Counted from the stretch's first letter, positions 1-6,671 are shown. The stretch is DNA of 7,879 bases from Gorillibacterium sp. (GCA_023511325.1 JAIMBU010000091.1:1-7879); one strand, 5' to 3'. Notes: generated by a model not told the origin, from the sequence alone. Translations and numbers: made by a program.

Positions 1-350
1 ATCTGGGTCACCCTTTATTTGCTGATAAAATGTATGGCCCAGGAGGCGAGCTAGAAACCGGTGAGATACCTGGGGTCATTCGTGAAGAAGCAGACGGAAG
101 CGAGTGGGATGAAGCGAAATCGACCACGGGTTCCCCTATGCTCGAAGGATTAGAACGGACGCTTCCTTATCCGATTCGCAGACAGGCCCTACATGCCGCT
201 AAGCTGGGCTTCATTCATCCAGGAACCGGATGCCCGGTTGAATTTATCGCTCCTCTGCCTACTGACATGCGAGAAACAGTGGAGATGCTGAGAAAACAGG
301 ATGAAGAGACGCATGAGCACAATTTCGCAAAGGGGCCAATTATGTTATGA
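1..350 (+). CDS. RluA-family RNA pseudouridine synthase, C-terminal part (5' end outside window)
   Basis: Enzymes of this family convert specific uridines in rRNA or tRNA to pseudouridine in the cytoplasm. The open frame enters from the left edge (first full codon at 3) and ends at TGA 348-350, leaving about 115 codons. The visible segment begins LGHPLFADKMYG, matching the conserved GHP-x-x-x-D-x-x-YG block of RluA/RluD-type enzymes. It ends with the typical block RQALHA...F.HP.TG....F.APLP.DM, which closes the catalytic domain. A charged tail of about 25 residues follows. The catalytic Asp motif (HRLD) and any S4 domain would lie upstream and cannot be seen, so the target site cannot be assigned. 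The stop overlaps the next start codon (ATGA), which indicates translational coupling. The family call is firm; the specific paralogue is not. Confidence 0.88.
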   Translation, partial: LGHPLFADKMYGPGGELETGEIPGVIREEADGSEWDEAKSTTGSPMLEGLERTLPYPIRRQALHAAKLGFIHPGTGCPVEFIAPLPTDMRETVEMLRKQDEETHEHNFAKGPIML

Positions 351-709
351 GTGTTACCCTCTATGGCTATACCAAATGTGGGACCTGTCGGAATGCGAGA
401 AAATGGCTAGAGGCTGAGGGAGTCACAACAGAGTTTATTGATCTGGTAGAGACCCCTCCCACGGCTACTCAATTGAGACTTTTTGTTGAACAGAGTGGGC
501 TGGATCTGAGTAAGTTCTTCAATACCTCCGGAGAGGTCTATAAGCAACTAAAGCTGAAGGATAAGCTCGCCAACCTGACCCGTGATGAAAAAATAAGCTT
601 GCTATCTGCGAATGGGAAGCTGATTAAGCGTCCCATTGTAACAGATGGCAAGCGGGTAACCGTGGGCTTTAAAACAGAAGAGTACCGCAAGGTTTGGATA
701 AACGCCTAA
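347..709 (+). CDS. ArsC/Spx-family thioredoxin-fold protein (YusI-type 'arsenate reductase family')
   Basis: This is a small cytoplasmic protein of 120 residues, close to the usual length of YusI and other ArsC/Spx-like proteins. The N-terminus reads TLYGYTKCGTCRNARKWL, a beta strand followed by a CxxC redox motif (C11, C14) at the start of helix 1. Near residues 94-96 it has K-R-P-I, which fits the RP element of the ArsC/Spx fold, followed by the usual G-K-x-V-x-VGF strand. Family members are often named arsenate reductase, but many are not arsenate enzymes. It could be a glutaredoxin-like reductase, or less likely a Spx-type RNA polymerase partner. No ars operon genes flank it, so an arsenic role is not supported. 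The ATG overlaps the stop of the pseudouridine synthase gene by 4 bases, and an AAAGGGG ribosome binding site lies at 329-335. Confidence 0.85.
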   Translation: MSVTLYGYTKCGTCRNARKWLEAEGVTTEFIDLVETPPTATQLRLFVEQSGLDLSKFFNTSGEVYKQLKLKDKLANLTRDEKISLLSANGKLIKRPIVTDGKRVTVGFKTEEYRKVWINA

Positions 710-771
710 TGAGTGCACCATCCCAAAGTCCTATTCACTTACAAAGGATGAACAGAGTCAATCGAATCTAT

Positions 772-1665
772 TCATTCTTTATGCAGTGTAATGACAACGA
801 TCTCTGGACGATTGAACAAGCGTTGAGGAAGAATGCTGTTGCCCAGACCACGACTCACCACCATGACGGAATTAGCCTCCTGATAAGCACCGGCTGTATA
901 GCGGGGGTTAAAGCCTTGGGCTGGTGCAACCAAACCACCGATAAATGGCAATCTGACCTGACCTCCATGGGCATGCCCAGAGAGAATCAGGTCTATTGGT
1001 GCATCTGCATAAACCGAAATAAGTTCAGGTCGGTGTGCCAACAGAATCTTGAAAAGGGCAGGCGGAGTTGCTTGAATAGCTAGGCTTAAGTTGTCTTGTA
1101 CACTTTTGGCTGAGCTAGCCGCGTATGGAGTGAATAAGGGATCGTCTATCCCAGCAAGAAGAATTTCATTGCCGCCACGAGATAAGAGGGTAGACTCGTT
1201 TCGCAGTACCTTGACACCCACTGCAGTCAAATCGCGTTCAAGTGAGTCAAAGTCCCCAACGGTATGATCATGGTTCCCCGTGATCAAATAAACCGGAGCA
1301 TAGGTAACGAGACCTTTCATCAGTTCAAGACTACGAACGCGTTCACCGGCATTCTCACTATCGATCAAATCTCCCGTGAAGGCAATGAGATCAGGGGCTT
1401 CTTTTTTCACTTTAGCTAGAAGTCGGTGCTGCCCCTTCCCAAAGCCCTTGCCGTGTAGATCTGAAAGATGGACAATTTTATAACCATCAAATGCTGGGGG
1501 GATCCGCTTAGAGTCAACTGTGATTCGAGTGAGATCAAGCCAATTGTTCTGTGTATACAAAAAGGCAGTGAGAGCGGCTATTGCCGTTACAAAGACAACA
1601 GCAGATACCGCTTTATTACTAAAGCGACGGCGATGAATCCGGCTCTTATGTGTTTGTATCTGCAT
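772..1665 (-). CDS. Membrane-anchored or exported metallophosphoesterase (YkuE/YaeI type)
   Basis: This 297-residue protein belongs to the calcineurin-like, two-metal phosphoesterases. The metal-binding motifs are intact and in order: D69-L-H71, G98-D99, G130-N131-H132-D133, H211 and the terminal G230-H-A-H233-GGQ. A basic N-terminus with R12-R13-R14-F15 precedes a hydrophobic segment at about 19-38, so the catalytic domain should lie outside the membrane, either anchored or exported. The RRxF element weakly resembles a twin-arginine signal. YkuE of Bacillus subtilis, a relative, is known to be a Tat substrate. Relatives such as YaeI act on lipid-linked phosphates, but the substrate here cannot be read from sequence. 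The ATG at 1665 has a GGGGGAG-type ribosome binding site about 12 bases upstream. The gene follows the oxidoreductase on the same strand after a 77-base gap with no clear terminator, so cotranscription is possible. Confidence 0.9.
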   Translation of the reverse strand: MQIQTHKSRIHRRRFSNKAVSAVVFVTAIAALTAFLYTQNNWLDLTRITVDSKRIPPAFDGYKIVHLSDLHGKGFGKGQHRLLAKVKKEAPDLIAFTGDLIDSENAGERVRSLELMKGLVTYAPVYLITGNHDHTVGDFDSLERDLTAVGVKVLRNESTLLSRGGNEILLAGIDDPLFTPYAASSAKSVQDNLSLAIQATPPALFKILLAHRPELISVYADAPIDLILSGHAHGGQVRLPFIGGLVAPAQGFNPRYTAGAYQEANSVMVVSRGLGNSILPQRLFNRPEIVVITLHKE

Positions 1666-1742
1666 TGGATTGGTTTGCTCCCCCTTTTACCCGTGTTGTA
1701 TTTGCCCCAGAAATTCATTAAACCAGCTTAATGTTCTGAAGT

Positions 1743-2738
1743 TTATTCGCTCAGTTCATCCACTCGAACAACCCTCTGCTCCGCTACTGATAGGTTAGCA
1801 GCTTCCATCAACTGGGTTAAAGCAAGGGCAATGCCGATGTTCTCTTCAGCTTCACTCCCCGTTTGAATATGCTCAATCCACTGGTCAAAGGCGGATTGAC
1901 GTTTGTCATGTAGCTCCACCATTTGCCAGCCATCGTCAGCACAGGTTTCTGAGCTTACGTACAGACGGTCCGTTTCTGGAGCACCGTAAAGCAGCGTTCC
2001 CTTGGTTCCGTTGATTTCAATAGAAAACGGCGAACGTGCATTGACAAAACCAGCCTCCACTACAGCAATTGCACCGTTCTCATAGTTCAGCACGGCTACA
2101 GCATTGTCTTCTACTTCCTTGCCTGTAACATAACCATACGTTGCCGAGATACTTTCAGGCATACCCAGAAAGAGGCAGGACAGATACATCGGATGACAAC
2201 CCAGGTCAATCAAAGCTCCGCCACCACACAGCTCGCGGTTGAAGAAATGCTCAGGAAGCCAATTCGCTGTTGCCCCATTATGGGACAAGCGGATACGAAC
2301 TAGCGTGAGATCACCCAACAAGTCTTGCTCAATAATATCCTGAATGGCCAAAGTATATCCATCGTTAAGCCGTGGCAGAGAGACGGTAAGTTTGACGCAT
2401 TTTTCCCGAACAGCCTCGAGGATTTCGTTGGCCTCGTGGAGAGTCGTGGCAACGACTTTTTCTGTAAAAATATGCTTTCCTGCATTTGCAGCAGCAACCA
2501 TGACATCCCGGTGCATGTTTGTCGGCGTAACGACAACAACGGCATCTATTGTTTCATCTGCTAGAAGGTCAGCTAGATTTTCGTAAAAGGGTACTCCCCG
2601 ATTTGCCGCTTCCTGCCTTCCCCGTTCCGGAATTTCATCCCAAATGGCGGCGATTACGGTATCGTTGTGTTCTTCCACCTGCTTGGCGTAATCACCGGCA
2701 TGGACATGCCAAAAGCTGAGTATGGCTACATTAATCAT
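1743..2738 (-). CDS. Gfo/Idh/MocA-family NAD(P)-dependent oxidoreductase
   Basis: This is a 331-residue cytoplasmic dehydrogenase of the glucose-fructose oxidoreductase/inositol dehydrogenase family, which usually oxidises or reduces a sugar or cyclitol. Residues 1-120 form the Rossmann domain and include V-V-V-T-P-T-N-x-x-H at 68-76 and T92-E93-K94. Residues 122-331 form the alpha/beta substrate domain with GGGALIDLGCHP (172-183); D178 and H182 are the expected catalytic residues. Two features differ from the textbook family. The GxGxxG loop is replaced by SFWHVHAGDY (8-17), and the EKP motif reads EKV. The start is set at the ATG at 2738 because an AGAGGAGG ribosome binding site lies 8 bases upstream. 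A longer frame from TTG at 2759 would place that site inside the gene. It is transcribed divergently from the two-component operon, which suggests linked sugar metabolism, but the substrate is unknown. Confidence 0.92.
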   Translation of the reverse strand: MINVAILSFWHVHAGDYAKQVEEHNDTVIAAIWDEIPERGRQEAANRGVPFYENLADLLADETIDAVVVVTPTNMHRDVMVAAANAGKHIFTEKVVATTLHEANEILEAVREKCVKLTVSLPRLNDGYTLAIQDIIEQDLLGDLTLVRIRLSHNGATANWLPEHFFNRELCGGGALIDLGCHPMYLSCLFLGMPESISATYGYVTGKEVEDNAVAVLNYENGAIAVVEAGFVNARSPFSIEINGTKGTLLYGAPETDRLYVSSETCADDGWQMVELHDKRQSAFDQWIEHIQTGSEAEENIGIALALTQLMEAANLSVAEQRVVRVDELSE

Positions 2739-2746
2739 TGATAAAT

Positions 2747-2754
2747 CCTCCTCT
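2747..2754 (-). promoter_or_regulatory. Ribosome binding site fixing the oxidoreductase start
   Basis: On the minus strand the sequence AGAGGAGG lies 8 bases before the ATG at 2738, a near-perfect Shine-Dalgarno match at ideal spacing. It excludes the in-frame TTG at 2757-2759 as the start. Confidence 0.85.
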
Positions 2755-2782
2755 GACAAACGTTATGTGCTTTCCTTTTGCT

Positions 2783-2811
2783 ATCATACCGGAATTAGGT
2801 TCAGAACAAAA
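2783..2811 (-). promoter_or_regulatory. Candidate vegetative promoter of the oxidoreductase gene
   Basis: Read on the minus strand, TATGAT (plus-strand 2783-2788) is a good -10 hexamer, five of six bases matching TATAAT. Seventeen bases upstream is TTTTGT (2806-2811), a poor -35. A poor -35 covered by repeats (see 2798-2842) would suit a promoter needing an activator or controlled by a repressor. This is inference from sequence alone. Confidence 0.4.
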
Positions 2812-2842
2812 GAACCGATTGAAGATCTTTGAGAGAACCGAT
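2798..2842. promoter_or_regulatory. Candidate operator: AGAAC/GGTTC repeat cluster
   Basis: On the plus strand there are two exact copies of AGAACCGAT, at 2811-2819 and 2834-2842, 23 bases apart start to start (about two helical turns). A further AGAAC lies at 2803-2807. GGTTC at 2798-2802 forms an inverted repeat with GAACC at 2812-2816, and GTTC-A-GAAC at 2799-2807 is itself palindromic. The cluster overlaps the proposed -35 of the leftward oxidoreductase gene and lies about 190-235 bases upstream of the response regulator. Direct repeats at two-turn spacing are a common arrangement for AraC-type regulators. The protein that binds here is unknown; the adjacent response regulator is the obvious candidate. 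Confidence 0.4.
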
Positions 2843-2909
2843 AAATCAAGAGAAATAGACACTCATGACGACCCTAACATCTGAATTTCTGGTATGTCGA
2901 GCACTTCCC

Positions 2910-2918
2910 TGCTATACT
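2910..2918 (+). promoter_or_regulatory. Candidate extended -10 promoter for the two-component operon
   Basis: TGCTATACT at 2910-2918 fits the extended -10 pattern TGnTATAAT with one mismatch. The matching -35 region around 2890-2895 (TGGTAT) is poor, as is usual for extended -10 promoters. It would give a leader of about 105-110 bases before the ATG at 3033. Confidence 0.4.
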
Positions 2919-3032
2919 GACTTTGCATTTTATAAGGTGAATTTGATTCCAAACGCAAGTAACGAAGGTTCCCAAGATGTTTATCCACGATACATTCCCA
3001 AACTCGATAATATAAGAGAGGTAAAATAACTT

Positions 3033-4646
3033 ATGTATAAGGTATTGATAGCGGAAGATGAAATGTGGGTTCGATTAGGTCTGAAAAACTCTATCCATTG
3101 GGAGTCTCTTGGTATGTTGGTGACGGCGGATGTAGCGAATGGGGTTGAAGCCTGGGAGCATTATCAGAACAATAAGCCTGACATTGTAATTACAGACATC
3201 CGCATGCCAGAGATGGATGGGATGGAGCTGATCGATCGGATTCGCCAGCATGACGCATCAACGAAAATCATTATATTAACGTGCGTGGAAGAATTTGGTC
3301 TGACGCAGAGTGCCCTACGCAATGGGGTAAGTGATTTTATTCTTAAGCTGACGATGAGCTCTGAGGAGCTAATGAACATATTACACAAGGTGAAGCAGGA
3401 GCTCGATGTGCAGCAGGCTGATTCCAATAAGTATCTCCTGCGCAATATGGATGTGTTGAAGGAAAATTTGTTTAAGGATTACTTGTTTCAAAATCGATAT
3501 TCCCACGAAGAGTTTCTTGGGTACATCCAGGAGTATAAACTGATGCTTGATCCCCACAGCATTCAGGTCTGTCTGATGGATATTAATCATTATCACCTGC
3601 TGAAGGAACGATTTCGCGACGAGCGAGGTCAGCTGATCCGGATGTCCATGCTCAATGTGCTGCAGGAGATTTTGCGGGATTACGGACGCGGAGAAGTGTG
3701 CCACGATGCGGATAACCGCTATTTGTTTCTCCTCAGTTTTGGCGACAGGGTAAGTGAACAGGAGCAGCTCCAGCAGTTGCAGCGACTATTAGAGCATGTT
3801 CGTAAGGTCATGCTGGCGTACTTCAACGTGACTGTGACATTTGCTGTGAGCCGAACTGTACGTGACTTATCTCGAATTCGAGCGTTGTATCGCGAATGCT
3901 TGCATGCAATCAGCTATAAGCTATATGTCAACGCGGATCATCTCATCAGCGGCGATGGAAACCTGCAAGCCCAAGCGGCGAGGAAGGTGGGTGCAGCGCT
4001 GTTAGGTTTGTCCGATGTGTTAAGTTCACAGGGAGAGCAGATGATGAAAGAATTTAGTCGCTGGTCCGAACAGGTGAAGGAGCGCCAGCTTCCCCAATCG
4101 CAGGAAGCTACCGTTCGCGATTTTATTTATCTGTTCCATCGGTTGTCACTGCATGTCCCACATCAATCGCAGGAAAATGCACAACTTGTTACCGAATATA
4201 CCGTGCAACTGGAGTCCTGTGAAACCTGGGATGAAATGGTTCAATTGTCTGAACAGTTCATCGGTGAGCTTATGCAGGCTCAACAGGTTCCCATGAGTCG
4301 CAAGGTTGCAGAAGCAATCGCTTACATGAAGAAGCATTACCAAGGAGAATTGACCCTGCAGGATGTAGCAGGAACCGTTGGCGTAAGCCCTAACTATTTA
4401 TCTGCGTTATTAAAAAAAGAACTAAACGTTAATTTTAGTGAATATTTGATCCACTTTCGCATGGAGAGGGCTAAAAGGCTACTGCTGGAAAGCGACTTAC
4501 TTTCCTATGAGATCGCCGAACAGGTGGGTTTTATCGATCATAGCCATTTCAGCCGAACATTCAAAAAGGCGACGGGGATGGGACCGCGAGAATTCCGTAA
4601 GCGCTGGGGCAGAACGGAGGAGCAGGATGATGGTCCAGAAGAGTAA
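3033..4646 (+). CDS. YesN-type response regulator: receiver plus AraC-type DNA-binding domain
   Basis: This 537-residue cytoplasmic transcription factor is the output half of a two-component system. The receiver (1-125) carries acidic E8-D9-E10, phospho-acceptor D55 in ITDIRMPEMDG, T83 and K105. Residues about 173-293 resemble the degenerate GGDEF-like linker domain of YesN-family regulators; no GGDEF catalytic signature is present, so diguanylate cyclase activity is not expected. The C-terminal AraC domain (about 421-525) has two helix-turn-helix units, at about 440-462 (TLQDVAGTVGVSPNYLSALL) and 491-512 (SYEIAEQVGFIDHSHFSRTF), ending with the usual G-x-x-P-x-x-F-R. The ribosome binding site is GAGAGG at 3016-3021. 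The 3' end overlaps the kinase gene by about 20 bases. It probably controls the downstream permease genes, and possibly its own operon and the divergent oxidoreductase. The K105-L106 pair lacks the usual proline. Confidence 0.95.
   Translation: MYKVLIAEDEMWVRLGLKNSIHWESLGMLVTADVANGVEAWEHYQNNKPDIVITDIRMPEMDGMELIDRIRQHDASTKIIILTCVEEFGLTQSALRNGVSDFILKLTMSSEELMNILHKVKQELDVQQADSNKYLLRNMDVLKENLFKDYLFQNRYSHEEFLGYIQEYKLMLDPHSIQVCLMDINHYHLLKERFRDERGQLIRMSMLNVLQEILRDYGRGEVCHDADNRYLFLLSFGDRVSEQEQLQQLQRLLEHVRKVMLAYFNVTVTFAVSRTVRDLSRIRALYRECLHAISYKLYVNADHLISGDGNLQAQAARKVGAALLGLSDVLSSQGEQMMKEFSRWSEQVKERQLPQSQEATVRDFIYLFHRLSLHVPHQSQENAQLVTEYTVQLESCETWDEMVQLSEQFIGELMQAQQVPMSRKVAEAIAYMKKHYQGELTLQDVAGTVGVSPNYLSALLKKELNVNFSEYLIHFRMERAKRLLLESDLLSYEIAEQVGFIDHSHFSRTFKKATGMGPREFRKRWGRTEEQDDGPEE
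4616..4622 (+). promoter_or_regulatory. Ribosome binding site of the kinase inside the regulator gene
   Basis: GGAGGAG lies within the last codons of the response regulator gene and just before tandem ATG codons at 4627 and 4630. It supports a start here rather than at any in-frame codon further upstream (as far as 4507), and it points to translational coupling between the two genes. Confidence 0.75.
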
Positions 4647-6504
4647 GCATATCCGGCTTGTAAAGGTCATCCAGAGGGTGATGGGCTTGATATTTCGCTA
4701 CAGCTCTCGGAGGGGGAGTTTACGAACCCAATTATTTGTGACCTTAGCAGGCGTCATTCTCCTTGTCTTATCATGCGGATCCTACTTCTTCTATGCGAGT
4801 ACGACCTCGATCGTCAAAGAGCGGGCCGAGCAACTGACGCTCCAAAATTTTAAACAAGCGGAGAATAGCCTGCTCACACAGCGTAGCGAGATGGATAAAA
4901 CAAGCAAGCTGCTGCTTGCGGATGCATCCGTCCGAGCTTACATGGACAAGCCGTTATCCCAAGTCGAAGAGGTTGAAGCGAATGCTACACTTACGCAATT
5001 GTTCAATGATGTATTGTATCGCTACGACAATATGCATTCGATCTACGTTTATACGAATTCCGGGAAGATATTGGGTGTTACTCGGACCAAATTATACACC
5101 AGTCTTGATCAGCACTTAGCCAGTTGGGGGTATGCTTCGGGACTCTACGATCAGGTGATTGACAGCTTTCCCAATATGAATTGGACGAGCAATGTCAAGG
5201 TGAAGAATCAGGAGGAGGTATTTCGTTATCCGGAAACATTAGAATGGAACGACTCACTCATTTTGGCGTCCCGCGCCATCGTCAGTTCTTACGAAGAGCG
5301 GCCGCTATCTATTCTCGTGCTCAGTATGAAGGAAAGCGCATTGTCCCCCTTCTTCGCCGAGCTTGCCGGCATCACAAAGGGATGGATCTATTTGCTGGAC
5401 GGTAACGGCAACGTGATCCGCGGGGATGATGCGATCAAGCGGCAGACTCCGACCTTTTCCTTAGCGCAAACAGACGGGAGCAAGTACGGAAGCTACACAA
5501 CCAGGAATGCGAATGGCAAATGGCAGGTCGTGTACTACCGTGTCGGCGATACAGACTGGACACTTGTCAAGGAAATCCCCTATGGCGAATTCACCAAAGA
5601 TAGCCATACGCTAAAGAGAATTGTTTTTGCCATGCTTTTGGTGAGTCTCTTCGTCGCCTGGATTCTTTCCTATTATTGGATAAGTCGCCTTACCGTTCCT
5701 TTATCCAAACTGACAAAAGCCATGAAGCAGATGGAAACGGGCAATGTTGGGTTTGAGGTAAGAGGAATGGAGCGCAATGAAATTGGTCGTCTCAGTATGC
5801 AGTTCAACAAGATGTCACGCAGTATTCAGGAGCTGATCGAGACGAATCGGCACACGGAAGAGATGAAGCGGGAGGCTGAGGTTCGTGCACTGGCTTCCCA
5901 GATTAATCCCCACTTTCTCTATAACACCCTAAATATGATCAAATGGATGGCGGCAGTGCACCATGCCACCAATATCGAGGAAACCGTCACCGCGCTAGGT
6001 AAGATGCTTCAGCCGATTTATCGTGAGACCTCCGTGTTTACTACGCTGCGCGAGGAGCTCGATTACATCAAACATTATATGACGATTATGAATCACCGCT
6101 ATGGAGAAGGCGTTGGGATCTATTTGGAGGTAGACGAGGCGCTTATGGAAGCTCAGGTTCCCCGGTTCATTCTGCAGCCACTGCTGGAGAATTGTTTTGT
6201 CCACGGTATGACCCAGAAGTATGCAGGTACAGTCAAATTGTCGGGGTATGCGGAGGGAGGCTCGCTTTTGCTGGAGGTGAGGGATGAAGGGAAAGGCATG
6301 TCATCAATGAAGCTGAGCGAACTGAGAAGTAGGCTGGAAGAAGAGGCAACGAGTGTAGAGCGGGGATTACCGCGTTCTCATGGGATGGGCTTGCTTTATG
6401 TGAACCAACGGATTCGCTTGCATGCCGGTAAAAATTACGGGTTAGAGGTTGAAAGCTCCGAGGGGAATGGGATGACGGTTCGGATGCGTCTTCCGCTAGA
6501 ATGA
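4627..6504 (+). CDS. YesM-type sensor histidine kinase
   Basis: This membrane kinase (625 residues from ATG 4627; ATG 4630 is equally possible) senses an extracellular cue and phosphorylates the YesN-type regulator. In order: a basic cytoplasmic N-terminus; TM1 at about 36-57; an extracellular region at about 58-331 of the size and style of a dCache sensor; TM2 at about 332-351; HAMP at about 352-405; a His_kinase domain with phospho-acceptor H429 in QINPHFLYNTLNM; and a C-terminal HATPase. The HATPase has N522 in LQPLLENCFVHG, D553 in DEGKGM and the G-rich HGMGL near 586-590. This is the LytS/YesM class, where H is in NPHFLYN rather than a classical HisKA helix. All catalytic boxes are intact, so it should be active. 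The gene overlaps the regulator by 20 bases. The order is regulator first, kinase second. The likely cue is an extracellular carbohydrate, inferred from the permeases downstream. Confidence 0.95.
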   Translation: MMVQKSKHIRLVKVIQRVMGLIFRYSSRRGSLRTQLFVTLAGVILLVLSCGSYFFYASTTSIVKERAEQLTLQNFKQAENSLLTQRSEMDKTSKLLLADASVRAYMDKPLSQVEEVEANATLTQLFNDVLYRYDNMHSIYVYTNSGKILGVTRTKLYTSLDQHLASWGYASGLYDQVIDSFPNMNWTSNVKVKNQEEVFRYPETLEWNDSLILASRAIVSSYEERPLSILVLSMKESALSPFFAELAGITKGWIYLLDGNGNVIRGDDAIKRQTPTFSLAQTDGSKYGSYTTRNANGKWQVVYYRVGDTDWTLVKEIPYGEFTKDSHTLKRIVFAMLLVSLFVAWILSYYWISRLTVPLSKLTKAMKQMETGNVGFEVRGMERNEIGRLSMQFNKMSRSIQELIETNRHTEEMKREAEVRALASQINPHFLYNTLNMIKWMAAVHHATNIEETVTALGKMLQPIYRETSVFTTLREELDYIKHYMTIMNHRYGEGVGIYLEVDEALMEAQVPRFILQPLLENCFVHGMTQKYAGTVKLSGYAEGGSLLLEVRDEGKGMSSMKLSELRSRLEEEATSVERGLPRSHGMGLLYVNQRIRLHAGKNYGLEVESSEGNGMTVRMRLPLE

Positions 6505-6613
6505 TAAGTGGAGAAATAGTCATCTAATCTTTAATAATGACATATTCGTTGCGCTCAGGGATAAAAAAATTGTCGCTGGCTAAGGATAAGTCATCTTTTC
6601 ATTGCTGAATCAA

Positions 6614-6671
6614 TTCCGTTTCACTGTCGCATTACGTATCATTGAGATACAACAGCGACAGTGAAACGGAA
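6614..6671 (+). promoter_or_regulatory. Perfect 17-bp inverted repeat with nested apical hairpin before the permease gene
   Basis: The left arm TTCCGTTTCACTGTCGC (6614-6630) is exactly complementary to the right arm at 6655-6671. Inside lies a second inverted repeat, GTATC (6636-6640) and GATAC (6646-6650), with a 5-base loop, so the transcript would fold into a 17-bp stem, a small internal loop (5 and 4 bases), a 5-bp stem and a loop. No T-run follows on either strand, so it is not a standard intrinsic terminator. The right arm ends in CGGAA, the first part of the GGAAGGTGA ribosome binding site (6668-6676). The structure could therefore affect translation or RNA stability, or be a DNA operator or a small dispersed palindromic repeat. 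It is the main feature of the 182-base gap 6505-6686, which otherwise shows no gene and no convincing promoter. Confidence 0.75.

Noticed and set aside
710..771. Terminator between the two convergent genes
   Set aside because: Only a 5-bp CATCC/GGATG pair (719-723 and 746-750) with a 22-base loop and no T-run was found, too weak to call.
694..1083. Plus-strand open frame of 129 codons overlapping the arsenate-reductase-like gene end
   Set aside because: It lies antisense to the metallophosphoesterase, whose catalytic motifs are intact, and its translation shows no recognisable domain.
1468..1731. Plus-strand open frame of 87 codons
   Set aside because: It is mostly the antisense shadow of the metallophosphoesterase N-terminus, with no family resemblance and no good ribosome binding site.
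1716..1733. Hairpin CATTAA/TTAATG between the oxidoreductase and phosphoesterase genes
   Set aside because: Only 6 A/T-rich pairs and no T-tract on the transcribed strand, so it is not a convincing terminator.
2739..2759. Seven-residue N-terminal extension of the oxidoreductase from a TTG codon
   Set aside because: The AGAGGAGG ribosome binding site lies inside this extension and serves the ATG at 2738. The family's N-terminus also begins at the beta strand starting INVAIL.
4507..4626. 40-codon N-terminal extension of the kinase
   Set aside because: It overlaps the second helix-turn-helix of the regulator in another frame, looks unlike a kinase N-terminus, and the GGAGGAG site supports a start at 4627 or 4630.
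6233..6523. Minus-strand open frame of 96 codons opposite the kinase ATPase domain
   Set aside because: Antisense shadow of a well-conserved domain, with low-complexity Ser/Pro-rich translation.
6614..6671. Intrinsic terminator after the kinase gene
   Set aside because: The stem is long and perfect, but neither strand has the run of T residues after it that a Rho-independent terminator needs.
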